From assembly GCA_016200895.1 (NCBI GenBank), contig JACQDX010000101.1, positions 1 to 64,000 of the forward strand: a stretch of DNA of 64,000 nt, in the 5' to 3' direction. The notes under the pieces were generated by a model, which saw only the letters and a list, made by a program, of their open reading frames with translations, was not told the DNA's origin and searched no databases. Within the stretch, counting starts at the first letter, position 1. Each line of letters begins with the position of its first letter. Made by a program: the position numbers and the translations under genes. This DNA comes from Burkholderiales bacterium (GTDB lineage: Bacteria; Pseudomonadota; Gammaproteobacteria; Burkholderiales; Burkholderiaceae_D). Below, piece by piece: positions 63,960 through 64,000 of the stretch.

Positions 63960-64000
63960 TTTAAATCTCCGCTTGAAAAGGCTGGTTTGGTTTGCTGAAA

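Noticed and set aside
1..64000. CRISPR arrays, tRNA or rRNA genes
   Set aside because: I saw no regularly spaced identical repeats and no cloverleaf or rRNA signatures; repeats found are degenerate or terminal inverted repeats.

Overview
The window looks like chromosomal DNA of a betaproteobacterium, most likely Burkholderiales and possibly an Oxalobacteraceae relative such as Undibacterium, Janthinobacterium or Herbaspirillum. This is inferred from gene content: paaY/paaZ, an OsmC-YcaO fusion, a TorF-type porin, a TonB-dependent receptor, and a very high density of chemotaxis, c-di-GMP and two-component genes. I could not run a search, so the genus is a guess. Base composition is moderate, except for a clearly G+C-rich stretch at about 38.5-43.2 kb.

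Layout. 0-2.7 kb: the end of an IS6-type element abuts a broken paaY, followed by an intact paaZ. 2.7-4 kb: gene-poor DNA with insertion-sequence-like repeats. 4-10 kb: a same-strand signalling block of HTH-receiver protein, HDOD protein, MglA-type small GTPase, soluble histidine kinase and a receiver-GspE/PilB ATPase fusion. This is the best candidate for an undescribed system. 10-17.7 kb: IS630 and IS3 relics, a Cache chemoreceptor, a perfect FNR-like box, a degenerate ferredoxin-like small protein, a PAS kinase, a diguanylate cyclase and a palindrome-rich MITE. 17.7-20.5 kb: a nem-like unit with double operator, Old Yellow Enzyme gene (amber codon), TetR regulator, YciI protein and Tag glycosylase. 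20.7-23.9 kb: a Cdd1-TfoX_C protein, acetyltransferases (one broken) and small unknowns.

23.8-37.4 kb: a second signalling block with HDOD, GGDEF-EAL-REC-PAS, PAS kinase, FIST sensor, GGDEF-EAL-REC, Cache-GGDEF, a porin, CheW and a chemoreceptor whose C-terminus looks like a CheR/CheB docking pentapeptide. No cheA lies nearby, so CheW and the receptor probably feed an array encoded elsewhere. 37.5-44.1 kb: a G+C-rich island with a 1272-residue secreted Sel1/ankyrin protein and a smaller secreted protein, flanked by two YciI paralogues, one dead and one intact. 44.1-46.2 kb: IS21-type debris around a PlsC-like acyltransferase.

46.2-64 kb: OsmC-YcaO; a histidine phosphatase; a peptide or protein utilisation locus (TonB-dependent receptor, zincin lipoprotein, AraC regulator, S9 peptidase, large secreted metalloprotease); a ParD-like/methionine aminopeptidase pair behind a palindromic operator; a broken DUF72 gene; and a leftward globin, sensor kinase, response regulator, CPBP protease unit. 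Many pseudogenes and IS fragments indicate an actively decaying and rearranging region. I saw no tRNA, rRNA or CRISPR array.
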